DNA from: an uncultured Ruminococcus sp.
GTDB taxonomy: Bacteria; Bacillota; Clostridia; Oscillospirales; Ruminococcaceae
NCBI GenBank assembly: GCA_947177375.1
Contig: CAMWUF010000004.1
Coordinates: forward strand, 1 to 16,124
Direction of reading: 5' to 3'
DNA: 16,124 nucleotides
Positions within the stretch are counted from its first letter, which is position 1, and each line of letters opens with the position of its first letter. Below the pieces are notes generated by a model, which saw only the letters and a program-made list of their open reading frames with translations, ran no database searches and was not told where the DNA came from. The position numbers and the translations under genes were made by a program. Below are positions 1 through 7,488 of this stretch, one piece after another.

Positions 1-1
1 G

Positions 2-1279
2 GTATATTTTATTATCATAGATAAACATGTTAAAATAATTTATCTTAAAAAAAATTCTAAATTTTTAAAATGGCTATTAGTTTGTCTGCTTGCATTGCCA
101 ATTTTATATATTATTTATAAAAGCATGGATAAATTAGAAACGCTTGAAGAAAGTGTATCACTTACAATCATAGGCTTTATCGAAAATGCAGGTATGCTAT
201 TAATACCAGTTGGAATTATCATTGCTTTGCTAAAATCTAAATTATTTCTTGTCAGTAAAGAAAAATTAGTCATATTTATTTCGTTTTTTTATTGTGTGCT
301 GATTTATTCAAGTTTTTTGCGATTTGAAATTGATTATTATGATTATTATGCAAGATATTTAGTACCGTTTATTCCTGTGGCAATTTTATTTGGTGTGACT
401 GCAATTGATAATTTAAGTAAAATAATCATTTATCCTGTGATGATTGCAAGTTTATGTTTTTCTATGCCATATGCAAATTTTTTAAAAACGCACAAAGACG
501 ATACCCGCATGGAATGGGAAAATTTAGAAGATATTACCATGCATATTAATCAAAATGACTGTGTTGTCATAGAAAATTATTATTTACCGACTCTTTGGCT
601 GCCTGTGAGAGCTATTACAAAAGCCCATGTATATCCAGCTGAAAAAAATATACAGGAGCAATTAGATTTATTAGCTTTGCAATATGAGAATGTTTATTTG
701 ATTGCAAGCAAGTCATATACTTATGATTTAGATAATAATTTAGAAATTATTTATACAGACATGATTAATTGCATGGAAGATAAAAATACAAGTGCTGAAA
801 AAGGTATGCCGTTAGAATTTAAGGCACAGGCAAGGCAGATTTATTTATATTCTTATTTGCATGATTGGTTAAGATATCCTGCTTCTACTATTAATCATTA
901 TAAATTATATGGCATTGGTGATTATGAAAAAACATTCTGCTGGACAAATAGCGAAAATTCAGCCATTCGCTGTATATTAGAACAGGAAAATTATCATTTA
1001 ACTGTGAATTTAGCAAGTAAATTGCCACTGCGGGAATTAAACAGAGAAGTATTTCCAGTGCGTTTAGTCATCAACGGCAGTGTTGTAGATACACAGATAA
1101 TTTCAGATAGTAATAATGGAAAATCACTTGTGTTTAAGATTCCAGCAAGATATTTGCAAGATGGTTCTAATGCAATTGGTTTTCAAACAGATATTTGGGA
1201 AGCGTCTGTTATTAATCAACAAGATACCCGAATTGTTGGTATTCCAATACAGTCTATGGTTTTTGAAATCAGAAATTAA
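2..1279 (+). CDS. GT-C type membrane glycosyltransferase, C-terminal part (5' end outside window)
   Basis: The reading frame is open from the first bases of the window, so the gene is cut at its 5' end. The TTG at 95 and the ATG at 125 are internal codons, not convincing starts. The visible part begins with hydrophobic helices, including a segment with an ARYLVPFIPVAILFG stretch. That stretch is typical of the last membrane helices of GT-C enzymes (PMT/ArnT-like or uncharacterised mannosyltransferase-like), which use a polyprenyl-phosphate sugar outside the membrane. A soluble C-terminal region of about 250 residues follows. Its end looks like a beta-sandwich: it has a hydrophobic strand with VINGSVVD and then a Gly-Ser-Asn-Ala turn. 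The next gene, 19 nt downstream, encodes a matching polyprenyl-phosphate glycosyltransferase, which supports the call. Donor, acceptor and sugar cannot be told from this part. A general membrane protein of the same cassette is the alternative. Confidence 0.7.
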   Translation, partial: VYFIIIDKHVKIIYLKKNSKFLKWLLVCLLALPILYIIYKSMDKLETLEESVSLTIIGFIENAGMLLIPVGIIIALLKSKLFLVSKEKLVIFISFFYCVLIYSSFLRFEIDYYDYYARYLVPFIPVAILFGVTAIDNLSKIIIYPVMIASLCFSMPYANFLKTHKDDTRMEWENLEDITMHINQNDCVVIENYYLPTLWLPVRAITKAHVYPAEKNIQEQLDLLALQYENVYLIASKSYTYDLDNNLEIIYTDMINCMEDKNTSAEKGMPLEFKAQARQIYLYSYLHDWLRYPASTINHYKLYGIGDYEKTFCWTNSENSAIRCILEQENYHLTVNLASKLPLRELNREVFPVRLVINGSVVDTQIISDSNNGKSLVFKIPARYLQDGSNAIGFQTDIWEASVINQQDTRIVGIPIQSMVFEIRN

Positions 1280-1298
1280 AAACCAGAAAGGAAATGTT

Positions 1299-2291
1299 AT
1301 GAAATTAATGATTCAGATTCCCTGTTATAACGAAGAAGAAACTTTAGAATTAGCTTATCATGATTTGCCACGTCATATTGACGGCATAGATGAAATTGAA
1401 TATTTAATTATTAATGACGGAAGTCAGGATAATACAGTGCAAAAAGCCCGTGAATTAGGATTTCATCATATTGTTTCGTTTAAGAAAAATAAGGGACTTG
1501 CCAAAGGGTTTATGGCTGGACTTGATGCTTGTTTGCATTTAGGAGCAGATATTATTGTGAATACTGACGCAGATAATCAATATTGTGGTGCAGATATTGC
1601 AAAACTTGTCAAGCCGATTCTGGAAAATAAAGCAGATATTGTGATTGGCGAAAGACCCATTGACCAGACGGAACATTTTTCTTGGAAAAAGAAAAAATTT
1701 CAACATATTGGCAGTTGGGTTGTCAGAGTGACTTCGGGAACAGATATTCCCGATGCACCGAGTGGATTCAGAGCGTATTCGAGAGATGCGGCTTTGCGTA
1801 TGAATGTTGTCAATGAATATACTTATACATTAGAGACGATTATCCAGGCAGGACATAATAAAATAGCAATGACTTCCATCCCGATTAGAACAAATAAAGA
1901 AACCAGACCTTCCAGATTATTTTCCAGTATGTGGAAATATATGAAACGTTCTGCAACTGTGATTATCAGGTCATTTGTCATGTATAAGCCATTAAGATTT
2001 TTTAGTATACTAGGCATTATATTATTTTTATTTGGAGCTGTATTAGGAATCAGATTTTTAATTTTTATGGCAATGGGTGATGGTGCAGGACATGTGCAGT
2101 CGCTGATTTTAACAGCAATTTTATTAATGATGGGATTTCAGACAATTACAATTGGCTTATTAGGTGATACCATTGCTGCGAATAGAAAATTACTGGAAGA
2201 TATTCAATACAGAATCAGAAAAATTGAGTGTGAACCTGAAACCAGTAAAAAAATCAGGAGCGTTAAAAAATATGAAACACAAAAACATTAA
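1299..2291 (+). CDS. GT2 polyprenyl-phosphate glycosyltransferase (DPM/ArnC-like)
   Basis: This 330-residue protein should transfer a sugar from a nucleotide donor to a polyprenyl phosphate on the cytoplasmic face. It would supply the membrane glycosyltransferase encoded just upstream. The N-terminal GT-A domain shows IPCYNEEETL at 7-16, NDGS at 39-42 and the metal/donor DxD in TDAD (D90, D92). It also has the family's SGFRAYS stretch and a TRPSRLF segment before the membrane part. Two membrane helices follow, near residues 231-253 and 268-290, and then a basic tail. The start is the ATG at 1299, because an AGAAAGGA ribosome site sits just upstream. A longer reading of the same frame would overlap the previous gene and lacks a ribosome site. 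The frame overlaps the next gene by 20 nt, which suggests translational coupling. The family call is firm. Which sugar is moved is unknown. Confidence 0.9.
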   Translation: MKLMIQIPCYNEEETLELAYHDLPRHIDGIDEIEYLIINDGSQDNTVQKARELGFHHIVSFKKNKGLAKGFMAGLDACLHLGADIIVNTDADNQYCGADIAKLVKPILENKADIVIGERPIDQTEHFSWKKKKFQHIGSWVVRVTSGTDIPDAPSGFRAYSRDAALRMNVVNEYTYTLETIIQAGHNKIAMTSIPIRTNKETRPSRLFSSMWKYMKRSATVIIRSFVMYKPLRFFSILGIILFLFGAVLGIRFLIFMAMGDGAGHVQSLILTAILLMMGFQTITIGLLGDTIAANRKLLEDIQYRIRKIECEPETSKKIRSVKKYETQKH

Positions 2292-3207
2292 AAATTTAAT
2301 TTCTCATGGAATTAAAATAATATTTTTAATATTAGTAATTTATTTTTTAGCAAGCTATTTTATGCAAAACTGGGAAGATATTCAAGCTATGAACTGGAAT
2401 TTAGACTGGTTTAGCATTATCATTTCTTTTTTGTTATATTTTGCATATATTATCACACTTGCGTCATTGTGGCATTTTATTACAAAATTAAATCAGTGTA
2501 ATATTAAACATTTTGATGCTGTGATGGCTTATTTATCATCAATACCTGGGAAATATATCCCTGGAAAAGTATTTTTATTAATGGCAAGATGCCCTGCTTA
2601 TGAAAAAGCCAATCAGCCATTAAGAAAAGTAACTGTTTGCTTTTTTCTGGAAAATATTTGTACTCTCTTAGGGGCATCGTTTTTATTTTTAATTTCCCTG
2701 TTTTTTTTTCCCAATGATTTACTTGCAAAATATATCTGGCTGACAGTAATATTAATAATTTTATTTTTTATTTGCATTCATCCTAAGATAATTAATTTTT
2801 TTCTGAAAATCCTGAGCAAAATTTTTAAAAAAGATATGATAATTCCTATGACATATTCTGATATGCTGAAAATTGTTGTATTATTTATTGCAAACTGGCT
2901 AGTCGCAGGTTCAGGTTTTTTTATGCTAGTACATGCAATTTATCCAGTAACAGCTTCACAATGGTTATATATTGGAGGCATTTATGGATTATCAACTATT
3001 ATTGGCATATTAGCATTATTTGCACCAAGTGGCATTGGTGTAAGAGAAGGTATTTTAACAGCAGGATTATTATTAATTATGCCAGAAGAATATGCAGTGA
3101 CAATTTCTTTGTTTTCAAGACTTTGGCAAACAGTCGCAGAAATAATTCTTGTGATTAGTGCGTTTTTTATAAATAAAATGATAAAATATAAAAAATCTGG
3201 TTCTTAA
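2272..3207 (+). CDS. YbhN/MprF-type (UPF0104, LPG-synthase TM family) membrane protein
   Basis: This is a 311-residue, very hydrophobic protein with about seven or eight membrane helices. Two signatures of the lysylphosphatidylglycerol-synthase transmembrane family (YbhN/AglD/MprF flippase part) are visible: SSIPGKYIPGKV near residues 84-95 and FAPSGIGVREGIL near 248-260. It lacks the soluble aminoacyl-transferase domain of MprF, so it should not make lysyl-PG itself. Members next to polyprenyl-phosphate glycosyltransferases are often thought to help move the lipid-linked sugar across the membrane. That is an inference here. The ATG at 2272 was chosen for its AGGAG at 2256-2260. It lies inside the end of the preceding gene. 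The stop codon falls in the loop of the terminator that closes the unit. Confidence 0.85.
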   Translation: MKHKNIKNLISHGIKIIFLILVIYFLASYFMQNWEDIQAMNWNLDWFSIIISFLLYFAYIITLASLWHFITKLNQCNIKHFDAVMAYLSSIPGKYIPGKVFLLMARCPAYEKANQPLRKVTVCFFLENICTLLGASFLFLISLFFFPNDLLAKYIWLTVILIILFFICIHPKIINFFLKILSKIFKKDMIIPMTYSDMLKIVVLFIANWLVAGSGFFMLVHAIYPVTASQWLYIGGIYGLSTIIGILALFAPSGIGVREGILTAGLLLIMPEEYAVTISLFSRLWQTVAEIILVISAFFINKMIKYKKSGS

Positions 3208-3224
3208 ACAAACCAGATTTTTTT
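3191..3224. terminator. Bidirectional intrinsic terminator between convergent genes
   Basis: A perfect 12-bp stem (3191-3202 with 3211-3222) encloses an 8-nt loop and is followed by a T-run on the + strand. Read on the - strand, the A-run before the left arm becomes a T-rich tail. The hairpin therefore fits both the + glycan unit ending at 3207 and the - cdaA-cdaR unit ending at 3228. The + stop codon (3205-3207) lies in the loop, and the left arm encodes the last residues of the UPF0104 protein. Confidence 0.85.
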
Positions 3225-3227
3225 ATA

Positions 3228-4598
3228 TTATTCAGATGTTTTTGATGAAGTAGTAGCTGTTGTCGCTGTTGTCGTAGTGGTTGCAATTGATTCTGTTTCT
3301 TTTTCTTTTTCGACACAATCAAGTGCAACTGTATAATTGCCAACTGTCCATAATCTTGTCGTATCACCATAGAATGAAATTGCTACATCGTCAGTACTAA
3401 ATGATGTACTCTGTGTAATGGTATAATTTAATAAATCTATTGTAACAGAAATATCTTGTGTGTTAAGATTATCTAAATCTTGTTCTGTACCCATGACAGT
3501 GACAGGAAGATTTCTAGTAATCACAGTAATATCAAAATCTTTCGGTGCATTGATAACAGAAATATTGCTGTTATTTACTTGAAATTCTCTGGAGGCCAGC
3601 TCTTGATTATCCAGTGTTAATTTTACTTGTTGCAAGCCACTTTGGTTAATAAATTCTTCGCTTAATTCAACAGGGAAATCATGTTCATAATTAAGTCCAA
3701 TATCATCAAGTTTAATAATACCCAAATCCCAGTCTTCACGTTCTGCAAAGGCTGTGCTTGTCTGTGAAGCAAGTGTAATGGTTTCTTCTGATAAATGCAA
3801 ATGCTCTTGCAACCAGTCTAAATCAAAATTACTTGGTGCATTACGGATTTTATAAGCAAGTTTTAATTCTTTCTGTGTTAAAACAGGAATTGTAATTTTA
3901 AAATTTGTACTTGGAATTTCTAGGCTGTCCGTGTCCATAACAGCACCTTCTGTTGTATATAATTTAATTTCGTCTGTATAAAGCGAATATAAACTATCAA
4001 TTTCAAGAGATTTTTCTGAATAAGCTTCTATCCGTTCGATTGTATCTAATTGTGTAGATGGACCTGTAATTTCAATTTGTGCTGGCTCAAATGTAATATC
4101 ACTTTTTCGCATAGCATGCCCCGAAGTTGCATGAACATTTGGAATAGAGGCTGTTACATCATAAGTTCTGGTCTCAATTCTGTCAAGTTTTACAGTCGCA
4201 TAGCCTGGTGAAATCGTAGAAAGAAAAGAAATATTTTTATCTGTTTCTATCGAAATTTCAAAAGAAAATTCTCCAATTGTATCTACATCAGCAGTAATAA
4301 TATTTGCTTTTAAATCCTCTTCTGTTAATCGTCCAATTTGCGCTCGATTGCCCTCAAGTTCTACTGTGACAGTCTCAACATCACAGGAAATGGCACTTAA
4401 TCCATTTGCACCTGCGGGCGTATCTGTTAAATCTATCACAACAGGAATATTATAAAATTTCACATGTGTTGTCTGATAAACTGTCACAGAAATAGAAAAC
4501 CAGATTAAAATTGCACAGAGTATAGAAGCAAATACAGAAACAGGCTTTGTGTCAACCAGATTAATTAAAAAATTCTGAAAATCATGGATTTTTTTCAT
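3228..4598 (-). CDS. cdaR: CdaR, YbbR-domain regulator of the c-di-AMP synthase
   Basis: CdaR binds the diadenylate cyclase CdaA at the membrane and adjusts c-di-AMP production. The 456-residue product has a short cytoplasmic N-terminus and one membrane helix near 21-41 (ILCAILIWFSISVTV). An extracytoplasmic part of about 390 residues follows, with repeated YbbR-like units. Their recurring beta-strand patterns include repeated PxVxVTGP-like elements such as the ITGPSTQLD stretch near 173-181. The length is close to the usual 400-480. The C-terminus is unusual: after KEKETES it ends in a low-complexity tail of almost only Thr, Ala and Ser, about 18 residues long. The start has a good AGAGGG site inside the end of cdaA and overlaps it by 17 nt, so the two are translationally coupled. 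The gene that usually follows, glmM, is absent. The transcription unit ends at the shared terminator. Confidence 0.92.
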   Translation of the reverse strand: MKKIHDFQNFLINLVDTKPVSVFASILCAILIWFSISVTVYQTTHVKFYNIPVVIDLTDTPAGANGLSAISCDVETVTVELEGNRAQIGRLTEEDLKANIITADVDTIGEFSFEISIETDKNISFLSTISPGYATVKLDRIETRTYDVTASIPNVHATSGHAMRKSDITFEPAQIEITGPSTQLDTIERIEAYSEKSLEIDSLYSLYTDEIKLYTTEGAVMDTDSLEIPSTNFKITIPVLTQKELKLAYKIRNAPSNFDLDWLQEHLHLSEETITLASQTSTAFAEREDWDLGIIKLDDIGLNYEHDFPVELSEEFINQSGLQQVKLTLDNQELASREFQVNNSNISVINAPKDFDITVITRNLPVTVMGTEQDLDNLNTQDISVTIDLLNYTITQSTSFSTDDVAISFYGDTTRLWTVGNYTVALDCVEKEKETESIATTTTTATTATTSSKTSE

Positions 4599-5472
4599 GG
4601 GAATCCCTCTTTTCTGTACGACTGCGAAGAATCGGCAGACGCATTTTTTTATTATCTTGTTGTTTCGGAATGAGCTTGTCCGTTAAGAATTTATGCAATG
4701 TGTCAAATTCAAAATCTCTTGTTAAATTTCCATTTTCTGCAACAGAAATTTGTCCTGTTTCTTCAGAAACAACGATAACAATTGCATCTGAATTTTCACT
4801 CATACCAATGGCAGCCCTGTGACGTGAGCCTAATTTTTTATTAATTAATTCTTCTTTTTGGGGTTTGGGTAAGAAACAGGCTGCTGCAAGAATCATGCCA
4901 TCACGCATAATAACTGCACCATCATGCAATGGCGTTTTGGGATAGAAAATATTACCAAATAATTCTTTGCTTGGAACTGCATTTACAATTGTTCCATTTT
5001 CGATTTGTTCGCCTAATTTAGTCTGTTTTTCGATTACAATTAATGCTCCTGTGCAGGTTTTGCTTAATTCTACGCAGGATTCACAAATTGCTTCAATTGC
5101 AATTGCCCATTTTGCTTTGACTTCATCATTAGAGGCTGATAAAATTGCATCAAGTCCCAATTTTGTATGTCCTAATTTTTCAACTGCACGGCGTACTTCT
5201 GGTTGAAATAAAATTAAAATTGCTAAAATGCCAATATTAAATACATGTTCTAAAATATAAGTAATAGATTTTAGTTCAATCATTTTGCCAACCATGTAGG
5301 CAATTAATAGAAAAGCAATGCCTTTGAACAATTGACCAGCTCTTGTTTCACGGATTAATTTCAGGAAAAAATAAATAATATAAGATAATAAACCAATATC
5401 TACAAAGTCTACAGGGTTCATGGTATGGACTACACTATAAACAGATTCTAAAATTTCTTTCATATTGTTCAT
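4582..5472 (-). CDS. cdaA: Diadenylate cyclase CdaA (c-di-AMP synthase)
   Basis: This membrane enzyme condenses two ATP into c-di-AMP, which controls potassium and osmolyte uptake and cell-wall balance. From the start chosen here (296 residues) there are three N-terminal hydrophobic helices near 26-41, 47-64 and 77-91. The DAC domain follows, with the catalytic DGA motif (LHDGAVIM, D184-A186) and the RHR motif (GSRHRAAIG, R217-R219). Both are intact, so the enzyme should be active. The C-terminal tail is basic and polar. I chose the ATG ending at 5472 because GGAAGTGA, one mismatch from an ideal ribosome site, lies 5 nt before it. An in-frame ATG at 5487 has only A/T-rich sequence upstream. 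The gene has its own sigma-A-type promoter (5553-5581) and overlaps cdaR, as is usual in Firmicutes. Confidence 0.95.
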   Translation of the reverse strand: MNNMKEILESVYSVVHTMNPVDFVDIGLLSYIIYFFLKLIRETRAGQLFKGIAFLLIAYMVGKMIELKSITYILEHVFNIGILAILILFQPEVRRAVEKLGHTKLGLDAILSASNDEVKAKWAIAIEAICESCVELSKTCTGALIVIEKQTKLGEQIENGTIVNAVPSKELFGNIFYPKTPLHDGAVIMRDGMILAAACFLPKPQKEELINKKLGSRHRAAIGMSENSDAIVIVVSEETGQISVAENGNLTRDFEFDTLHKFLTDKLIPKQQDNKKMRLPILRSRTEKRDSHEKNP

Positions 5473-5522
5473 GGGCTTCACTTCCATTCTAATTATTTTA
5501 ATTATTTTAAAATATTTCTTGC

Positions 5523-5549
5523 TACTGGAGAGCAGAACACTCTCCAGTA
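5523..5549 (-). promoter_or_regulatory. Stem-loop at the predicted 5' end of the cdaA transcript
   Basis: A perfect 10-bp inverted repeat (5523-5532 and 5540-5549, containing CTGGAGAG) has a 7-nt loop. The cdaA -10 box ends at 5553, so transcription should begin near 5546-5548, at the base of the hairpin. The mRNA would then start with this stem. It could protect the 5' end, or the dyad could be a protein-binding operator just after the promoter. It is not followed by a T-run on the - strand, so it is a poor terminator for the gene upstream. Confidence 0.6.
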
Positions 5550-5552
5550 TTT

Positions 5553-5581
5553 ATTATAATACAAATTGATTTTATTTTCAA
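5553..5581 (-). promoter_or_regulatory. Sigma-A-type promoter of cdaA-cdaR
   Basis: On the - strand the -35 TTGAAA (5581-5576) and -10 TATAAT (5558-5553) are separated by exactly 17 nt. The promoter lies between the end of the cysteine-desulfurase-like gene and cdaA, so cdaA-cdaR can be expressed apart from the isp genes. Confidence 0.8.
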
Positions 5582-5599
5582 TAACGGAATGATTACAAA

Positions 5600-6730
5600 T
5601 TATAAATTTAAAATACTATCTGTAAGTCTTAATGTGTCTTGTATATTTGAAAATACAGACGGTGCGAAACGTACTGTGCCTTGATAGAGTTCTGTTGTTT
5701 TCATAAAATAATGTGCCAATGGAGCGCAATGCAATCCTGCACGTAAACAAAAGCCTTTTTTGCCTAATTCTAAAGCAATTTCTTCCGCAGGTCTGTTTTT
5801 TAAATTAAACGAAACAATCGGAACATAATTGGCTTCAGGATTTCTGTAAATCATAATATCTGGATTTTTTTCTAATTTTTGACAAAATATCTCACAAAGA
5901 GCTGTTTCAGACTTGAAAATATTTTGTATGCCTTTTTTCTGAACAAATGCAATGCCTGCTTTCAGTGATGCCGCACCGATAATATTTAATGTTCCTGCTT
6001 CCAGAGAATCTGGCAAAAAATCTGGCATTTCTGGCAAATTAGACATACTGCCTGAACCACCATGCATTAATGGCGGTAATTTAAATTTTCCATCTGAAAT
6101 TAATAATCCTGTGCCTGTAATGCCGTATAACGCTTTATGCCCTGCGGTGCATAAAAAATTAATATTATCTGTTTTTAAATTGATAGGTAACAGACCACAA
6201 GCCTGTGCGCCGTCTGCAATAAAGCAAATATTTTTTTCCTGACATAATGCACCGATTTCTTTCCAAGGTAATATTTGTCCAGTGACGTTACTTGCAATTG
6301 TACAAATAATTGCTCTTGTATCAGGACGAATTAATTTTGCGAAATTTTCGAGTGTTACAGATTTTTTTTCAGTCACAGTCGCAATACTGTATTTTATTTT
6401 GCCCGCTTTTGCCAAAGCATAAACAGGTCTTAATACAGAATTATGCTCTAACTGACTAATAATCACATGCCCCCCTTGTTTGGCAATGCCTTGAATGGCA
6501 ATATTTAACGCATGTGTGCAATTGGCTGTCAGCACAACATTTTCAGGTTCAGCACCTAAAAAATTTGCAATGGTTTCTCTAGCAGAATAAATTAATTCTG
6601 AGCCTCTCACGGCAATTGGGTGACTGCCTCTGCCTGAACTCCCATAACGCACAATTGCTTTTTCAACAGCAAGCCTGACTTCTGGAGGTTTTGGAAACGT
6701 TGTTGCAGAATTATCAAAATTTACTGTCAT
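5600..6730 (-). CDS. Cysteine-desulfurase-like PLP enzyme (class V aminotransferase, EF2568-type)
   Basis: This 376-residue fold-type I PLP enzyme resembles SufS/CsdA. Visible elements are DNSATTFPKPPEV at the N-terminus (residues 6-18), H96 in LEHNS stacking on the cofactor, D173 and Q176 in ADGAQ, the Schiff-base lysine K199 in TAGHKALYG, and the catalytic cysteine C335 in AGLHCAPLAH. All catalytic parts are present, so it should release sulfur from cysteine or selenium from selenocysteine. The HNS motif, the overall length and the pairing with the DUF3343 gene (4-nt ATGA overlap upstream) place it in the branch often annotated 'cysteine desulfurase family protein'. That branch is distinct from the main iron-sulfur IscS or SufS. 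No iscU, sufU or suf genes lie nearby. Whether it serves sulfur or selenium transfer is inferred only from the partner. Confidence 0.88.
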   Translation of the reverse strand: MTVNFDNSATTFPKPPEVRLAVEKAIVRYGSSGRGSHPIAVRGSELIYSARETIANFLGAEPENVVLTANCTHALNIAIQGIAKQGGHVIISQLEHNSVLRPVYALAKAGKIKYSIATVTEKKSVTLENFAKLIRPDTRAIICTIASNVTGQILPWKEIGALCQEKNICFIADGAQACGLLPINLKTDNINFLCTAGHKALYGITGTGLLISDGKFKLPPLMHGGSGSMSNLPEMPDFLPDSLEAGTLNIIGAASLKAGIAFVQKKGIQNIFKSETALCEIFCQKLEKNPDIMIYRNPEANYVPIVSFNLKNRPAEEIALELGKKGFCLRAGLHCAPLAHYFMKTTELYQGTVRFAPSVFSNIQDTLRLTDSILNL

Positions 6731-6948
6731 GTGTTATCACGCTCAATTCGTAAGCTTTTCACAGGGATTCTCTCCTGCTCCAGTAATAATTTGATAGTTT
6801 CAAGCTTGCCATAAATTCTAATTCCAAAAATACAGCCATCTTCACGGGTTGTTGTTCGTATCATTTCTGTTTTGTAGCCGTTTGCAGTCAGAATGCGTTG
6901 TGCTTTATGGGCAAACGTATCTGACGGCAGAACCGCCATGCATATCAT
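6727..6948 (-). CDS. DUF3343 putative Se/S carrier protein
   Basis: This small 73-residue protein of the DUF3343 family is described as a putative selenium/sulfur carrier. The fold should be a compact alpha/beta unit with a helix near 9-23. The family's central Cys-containing turn is present as EDGCIFGIRI (C39), followed by a second helix near 49-57. A second cysteine, C3, is near the start. The gene overlaps the cysteine-desulfurase-like gene by 4 nt, so the two proteins are made together. C39 is a plausible acceptor for the sulfur or selenium released by its partner. The start at 6948 is supported by a strong AAGGGGTGAT ribosome site. The gene follows ispF after 51 nt. Confidence 0.8.
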   Translation of the reverse strand: MICMAVLPSDTFAHKAQRILTANGYKTEMIRTTTREDGCIFGIRIYGKLETIKLLLEQERIPVKSLRIERDNT

Positions 6949-6976
6949 AGTATCACCCCTTCTTTAAGATAATACT
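6949..6976 (-). promoter_or_regulatory. Possible stem-loop over the DUF3343 ribosome site
   Basis: Two 8-nt arms (6949-6956 and 6969-6976) can pair with two G-U wobbles around a 12-nt loop. The start-proximal arm covers the end of the ribosome site and reaches the start codon, so pairing could limit translation of the Se/S-carrier pair. The stem is A/T-rich and weak and may be chance. Confidence 0.25.
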
Positions 6977-6999
6977 ATATGATATGAATTTTTTTGCTG

Positions 7000-7488
7000 T
7001 TATGTGCAGTTATCCTGTTTGATTAGTAATGCAACACAATGTGCAGAAATACCCTCTTGTCGACCTGTAAAGCCTAGTCTTTCTTCCGTTGTGGCTTTAA
7101 TACTGATTTGAGAAATATCTGCATGACAGATTTTCGCAATATTTTCACGCATGTTAAAAATATAATCTGCAAGTTTTGGCTTTTGTGCAATAATAATTGC
7201 ATCTAAATTGCCTAATTGATAGCCTTGTTGTTCTATTAGAATAATCACTTGTTGTAATAAATTTAAACTATTTGCATTTTTATATTTTGGGTCAGTATCA
7301 GGAAAATGCTTGCCAATATCGCCTAACGCTAATGCTCCAAGTAAAGCATCTGAAATAGCATGTAATAATACATCTGCATCTGAATGACCTAATAAGCCTA
7401 AATAATGTGGAATTTCCACACCGCCTAATATTAATTTTCTGTTTTCTGTCAGCTGATGTACATCATAGCCGTGACCAATTCTAATCAT
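7000..7488 (-). CDS. ispF: 2-C-methyl-D-erythritol 2,4-cyclodiphosphate synthase IspF
   Basis: IspF closes CDP-methylerythritol 2-phosphate into the cyclic diphosphate, releasing CMP, in the MEP pathway to isoprenoids. At 162 residues it has the standard length. GHGYDVH (5-11) gives the metal ligands D9 and H11, and the third ligand is H43 in DADVLLHAISDALLG. The loop with DIGKHFPDTDPKY (57-69) and the C-terminal TTEERLGFTGRQEGISAH signature are intact. The start codon overlaps the stop of ispD by 4 nt (ATGA), so the two are coupled, which matches their frequent pairing or fusion. It acts in the cytoplasm and supplies precursors for undecaprenyl phosphate, the lipid used by wall and glycan enzymes such as those at the left of the window. 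Confidence 0.97.
   Translation of the reverse strand: MIRIGHGYDVHQLTENRKLILGGVEIPHYLGLLGHSDADVLLHAISDALLGALALGDIGKHFPDTDPKYKNANSLNLLQQVIILIEQQGYQLGNLDAIIIAQKPKLADYIFNMRENIAKICHADISQISIKATTEERLGFTGRQEGISAHCVALLIKQDNCT

Noticed and set aside
1116..1298. A 61-residue N-terminal extension of the GT2 gene
   Set aside because: It overlaps the end of the GT-C gene in another frame and has no ribosome site. The ATG at 1299 has AGAAAGGA and begins the family's conserved N-terminus.
5523..5549. The cdaA-leader stem-loop as a terminator for the cysteine-desulfurase-like gene
   Set aside because: No T-run follows it on the - strand, and it sits downstream of a complete promoter at the expected transcription start.
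5952..6242. A 96-residue open frame on the + strand
   Set aside because: It lies antisense within the cysteine-desulfurase-like gene and is a shadow of its codon pattern. It shows no ribosome site or recognisable protein features.
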